From: Candidatus Aerophobota bacterium | GTDB taxonomy: Bacteria; Aerophobota; Aerophobia; Aerophobales; B3-G15 | Direction of reading: 5' to 3' | DNA: 7,687 nt | Assembly: GCA_003648845.1 (NCBI GenBank) | Contig: QMQA01000052.1 | Coordinates: 1 to 7,687 of the forward strand | In this document: one piece after another, positions 5,119 through 7,687 of the stretch | How positions within the stretch are numbered: the first letter of the stretch is position 1 | How the letters are laid out: each line of letters opens with the position of its first letter | Notes under the pieces: model-generated | Databases searched by the model: none | The model's input: the letters and a program-made list of their open reading frames with translations, nothing else | Told to the model about the DNA's origin: nothing | Made by a program: the position numbers and the translations under genes

Positions 5119-6429
5119 ATGAGGACAAGAACTTTTAGACAGGGTGTTCATCCTCCTGAAGAAAAGGAGCTCAGCAAGGACAAAAAAATAGAGAGAATTC
5201 CCCCTCCTCCTCAGCTTATTATTCCCCTCTCTCAACACACAGGAGCTCCCTGTAGGCCTTTAGTTGAAAAAAAAGAAAAAGTTGAGGAGGGTCAAAAAAT
5301 TGGCGACCATGATGCTTTTATCTCTTGTCCTGTCCACAGCTCCTTATCAGGTGAGGTGATCTCCATTGAAAAATCTCCTCATCCAACACTGGGGGAGGCT
5401 GAGGCAATAATCATTAAACCAGATGAGAAAGACAAAAAAGACTGGCCCACTATGGAGGTTGATCTATCTTCCCTTTCTCCTGAAAATATAAGAAAAAAGG
5501 TTAGAGAAGCAGGTATTGCTGGAATGGGAGGGGCAGCCTTTCCCACTCATGTTAAACTCTCCCCTCCTCCCGGGAAAAATATTGACAGCGTAATTCTGAA
5601 CGGTTGCGAGTGTGAACCTTATCTTACAGCAGATTACCGTCTGATGATGGAAAAGGCTGAAGAGTGTCTTTTTGGCTTAAGAGCAATTATGAAAACAGTT
5701 GAAGCAAAAAAGGCCTACATAGGGATTGAGGATAACAAAAAGGACACTATTCACCTTATGCAAAAAACAGTGGAAGGTGAAGATGAAATTGAGGTTGTTC
5801 CTCTTAAAACAAAATACCCTCAGGGTGGGGAAAAAATGCTCATAAAAGCTATTCTGGGAAGAGAAGTTCCTTCAGGAGGTCTTCCTTTTGATGTGGGAGT
5901 AGTGGTGAACAATGTCGGTACGGCTTTTGCTATTTTTGAGGCTATCAAGAAAGAAAAACCTCTTATAGAAAGGGTTATTACCGTAACCGGACGGGGAGTT
6001 GAAAGGCCTTCTAATCTCCTTGTTCCCATAGGGACTCCCCTAAGACATATTTTAAACTACTGCGGCCTGAAGGAAAATGCCAAAGCTGTAATTATTGGAG
6101 GACCAATGATGGGCATTGCTCAGTTCAGTCTTGATACTCCCGTGATAAAAGGAACATCAGGAGTTCTGGTGCTAACAGAAGATGAGATTGTGGATGATAA
6201 AGAACGGCCCTGTATAAGATGTTCTCGCTGTGTGGATCACTGCCCTGTGGGTCTTCTGCCCACAATTCTGGCCAAACTCGTTAAGGCTGAAAGATGGGAA
6301 AGCCTTAAAGAGTTTAATATAATGGATTGTATTGAATGTGGCTGCTGTACATATGTCTGCCCATCTAAAATACCCATTGTACAGCTTATAAAGTGGGGAA
6401 AAAATGAACTGCGAAAAGTTGCCTCCTAA
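5119..6429 (+). CDS. rnfC: RnfC-like electron transport subunit, flavin/NADH and 2x[4Fe-4S]
   Basis: RnfC is the peripheral NADH-binding subunit of the Rnf ferredoxin:NAD+ oxidoreductase, held at the membrane by other subunits. The 436 residues are full length. An N-terminal barrel-sandwich region holds QHTGAPCRPLV (39-49) and CPVHSSLSGEV (70-80). The nucleotide/flavin-binding core, related to NuoF, shows GMGGAAFPTHVKL (135-147), NGCECEPYLTADYRLM (161-176), YPQGGEKMLI (233-242) and VVNNVGTA (262-269). Two C-terminal clusters are provided by Cys365, 368, 371, 375 and Cys404, 407, 410, 414. There are no membrane segments. The ATG has AAAGGAG with a 6-nt spacer. Unusually, rnfD does not follow: an aminotransferase gene overlaps the end by 26 nt. 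Clostridial PrdC shows that RnfC-like proteins can serve other redox enzymes, so a non-Rnf role is possible. Confidence 0.9.
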   Translation: MRTRTFRQGVHPPEEKELSKDKKIERIPPPPQLIIPLSQHTGAPCRPLVEKKEKVEEGQKIGDHDAFISCPVHSSLSGEVISIEKSPHPTLGEAEAIIIKPDEKDKKDWPTMEVDLSSLSPENIRKKVREAGIAGMGGAAFPTHVKLSPPPGKNIDSVILNGCECEPYLTADYRLMMEKAEECLFGLRAIMKTVEAKKAYIGIEDNKKDTIHLMQKTVEGEDEIEVVPLKTKYPQGGEKMLIKAILGREVPSGGLPFDVGVVVNNVGTAFAIFEAIKKEKPLIERVITVTGRGVERPSNLLVPIGTPLRHILNYCGLKENAKAVIIGGPMMGIAQFSLDTPVIKGTSGVLVLTEDEIVDDKERPCIRCSRCVDHCPVGLLPTILAKLVKAERWESLKEFNIMDCIECGCCTYVCPSKIPIVQLIKWGKNELRKVAS

Positions 6430-7630
6430 GACAGATACACAAAAAATTATAGAAGAAGCACAAAAGTATCTCATGCCAACCTACTCTCGACTTCCCATAG
6501 TAATAGATCGCGGAGAAGGAGTAAGAGTGTGGGATAAAGAAGGGAAGGTTTACCTTGATTTTATCTCAGGTATAGGAGTTATGGCTCTGGGGTATTCCCA
6601 TCCAGAAATCTGTAAAATAATAAAAAACCAGTCCCATCGCCTCATCCATTGTTCTAACCTTTACCATATAGAGACTCAGGCTAAGCTTGCCAGAAAACTT
6701 TGTGAGCTATCCTTTGCCGATAGGGTTTTTTTCTGTAACTCTGGAGCCGAGGCTAATGAGGCGGCTATAAAACTGGCAAGGAAATTTGGCAACAAACACA
6801 AAAAAGGCGCTTATGAGATAATAGCCATGGATAACTCTTTCCACGGAAGAACTCTGGCCACTGTAGGTTTAACCGGACAGGAAAAATACAGAAAGTGGTT
6901 TGAACCTTTCCCCCCGGGATTTAAATTTATCAGTTTCAACAACACAGATGAACTGGAAGAGAGCATAACTTCCAAAACCTGTGCGGTAATTATGGAACCT
7001 ATCCAGGGGGAAGGGGGGATAGAGGAGGCTACACCCGAGTTTGTTGAAGCGGCAAGAAGAATATGCACAGAAAAGGAGGTTCTTCTTATCTTTGATGAAG
7101 TGCAATGTGGTCTGGGAAGGACGGGCAGGTGGTTTGCCTATCAACATTATAACATAGAACCAGATATAATAACCCTGGCAAAACCCCTGGCAGCAGGATT
7201 TCCTATTGGAGCAACTCTTGCCAGGGAAAATGTAGCAACTATTTTCTCCCCCGGTGATCATGCTTCCACTTTTGGAGGAGGCTCTCTTATATGTTCTGTG
7301 GCTTTGGGGTTTCTGGAGATAATGGAAAAAGAAAATCTGGTAGAAAAAGCAAAAAGGATGGGTGATTACTTCAAGGAAAAACTCTTCTCTTTAAAGAACC
7401 AATTTTCCTTTATTCGACGGGTAAAAGGAAAAGGTCTCATGCTGGGATTGGAACTGGAATTTAAGGGAAAACCTGTGGTGGATATAGCAAGAGAAAAAGG
7501 ACTGCTTATAAATGTAACCCATGAAAGGGTTCTCCGTTTCCTGCCACCGCTCATTGTAGGTAAAGAAGAGATTGATGAAGCAATTTTAATCCTTGTAGAA
7601 GCTTTAAAAAAAGCCAGCAAAAATCAATAA
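6404..7630 (+). CDS. argD: Class III PLP aminotransferase, acetylornithine/ornithine aminotransferase-like
   Basis: This cytosolic PLP enzyme probably moves the terminal amino group between (N-acetyl)ornithine and 2-oxoglutarate, in arginine synthesis or ornithine breakdown. All family features are present in 408 residues: LDFISGIGVMALGYSHP (51-67), the phosphate-binding SGAEAN (113-118), SFHGRT (145-150), EPIQGEGG (198-205), DEVQ with the pyridine-binding Asp231, Lys260 in LAKPLAAGFPIGA as Schiff-base residue, STFGG (288-292), and LRFLPPLI with Arg378 for substrate carboxylate. HCSNLYH (82-88) is typical of ArgD, but 4-aminobutyrate or LysJ-like substrates cannot be excluded. No other arginine genes are in view. 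The ATG at 6404 lies inside rnfC with a 26-nt overlap and only a weak GGGG site five bases upstream, which suggests translational coupling. A TTG at 6419 is a less likely start. Confidence 0.88.
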   Translation: MNCEKLPPKTDTQKIIEEAQKYLMPTYSRLPIVIDRGEGVRVWDKEGKVYLDFISGIGVMALGYSHPEICKIIKNQSHRLIHCSNLYHIETQAKLARKLCELSFADRVFFCNSGAEANEAAIKLARKFGNKHKKGAYEIIAMDNSFHGRTLATVGLTGQEKYRKWFEPFPPGFKFISFNNTDELEESITSKTCAVIMEPIQGEGGIEEATPEFVEAARRICTEKEVLLIFDEVQCGLGRTGRWFAYQHYNIEPDIITLAKPLAAGFPIGATLARENVATIFSPGDHASTFGGGSLICSVALGFLEIMEKENLVEKAKRMGDYFKEKLFSLKNQFSFIRRVKGKGLMLGLELEFKGKPVVDIAREKGLLINVTHERVLRFLPPLIVGKEEIDEAILILVEALKKASKNQ

Positions 7631-7631
7631 A

Positions 7632-7687
7632 ATGTCTTCCAGTCAGGCTATAATTGGAATTGACCTTGGAGCTACCAATATTAAATC
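7632..7687 (+). CDS. ROK-family sugar kinase or regulator, N-terminus only
   Basis: Only the first 18 codons are in the window; the gene runs off the right edge. The peptide contains GIDLGATNIK, the N-terminal phosphate-binding signature of ROK proteins such as bacterial glucokinases and N-acetylmannosamine kinases. Because ATP-binding signature starts at about residue 9, with no DNA-binding helix-turn-helix domain ahead of it, a kinase is more likely than a ROK repressor of the NagC/XylR type. The ATG lies 1 nt after the aminotransferase stop, and no clear ribosome-binding site is visible, so translation is probably coupled. Its likely substrate is a hexose such as glucose, which would pair with the uridylyltransferase in the same neighbourhood (inference). 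Confidence 0.8.
   Translation, partial: MSSSQAIIGIDLGATNIK

Noticed and set aside
5185..5230. C-rich tract near the rnfC start, considered as a repeat
   Set aside because: It encodes the Pro-rich IPPPPQLIIP segment commonly seen near the RnfC N-terminus and shows no exact repeat unit.
6869..7261. Long minus-strand open frame opposite the aminotransferase
   Set aside because: It is antisense to a gene with intact catalytic residues, is Cys- and aromatic-rich without domain signs, and has no matching promoter or ribosome-binding site.

Overview
The window reads as ordinary chromosome from an anaerobic bacterium with moderately low G+C, no higher than the mid-forties percent by eye. The signs of anaerobic life are an RnfC-type flavin/iron-sulfur electron-transfer subunit, an aldo/keto reductase carrying a C-terminal two-cluster ferredoxin-like domain, and no oxygen-linked enzymes. 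Arginine is mostly AGA/AGG, lysine is abundant, Shine-Dalgarno (SD) sequences are strong and purine-rich, and genes are packed with 1-75 nt gaps or short overlaps. This fits lineages such as Thermotogota, Atribacterota, clostridia or related uncultured phyla, but the sequence alone does not fix the phylum. There are no tRNA or rRNA genes, CRISPR arrays, insertion sequences or phage genes.

Layout. (1) Positions 1-126 are an AT-rich leader with no convincing gene or promoter. (2) A plus-strand short-chain dehydrogenase (127-903) resembles gluconate 5-dehydrogenase/KduD enzymes but has Arg in place of the catalytic Lys. (3) A convergent minus-strand operon runs from 4173 down to 905: Fe-S aldo/keto reductase, UTP-glucose-1-phosphate uridylyltransferase, then glycerate 2-kinase of the MOFRL family. 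The stop codons of the dehydrogenase and the kinase are 1 nt apart, and a good intrinsic terminator for the dehydrogenase lies inside the 3' end of the kinase gene. (4) A 127-bp divergent intergenic region (4174-4300) holds two back-to-back sigma70-type promoters whose -35 boxes are separated by one base. (5) The plus-strand block from 4301 to the right edge holds a ThiF/MoeB/HesA-like E1 adenylyltransferase, RnfC with its own probable promoter, an ArgD-like class III aminotransferase overlapping rnfC by 26 nt, and the first 18 codons of a ROK-family sugar kinase/regulator.

How the genes work together. The left half is mainly sugar-acid and sugar-nucleotide metabolism: ketogluconate-type reduction, glycerate phosphorylation to 2-phosphoglycerate, and UDP-glucose synthesis. 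The right half mixes electron transfer (RnfC), nitrogen metabolism (aminotransferase) and sulfur-carrier activation (ThiF-like). The RnfC gene has none of the usual rnfDGEAB genes beside it, so either the rest of the complex is encoded elsewhere or this RnfC serves another partner.

I do not see a clearly new biological system. The points most worth a second look are the YxxxR dehydrogenase, the orphan RnfC, the ThiF-like protein without a catalytic-loop cysteine or carrier-protein gene, the terminator hidden in an opposing gene, and the abutting divergent promoters.
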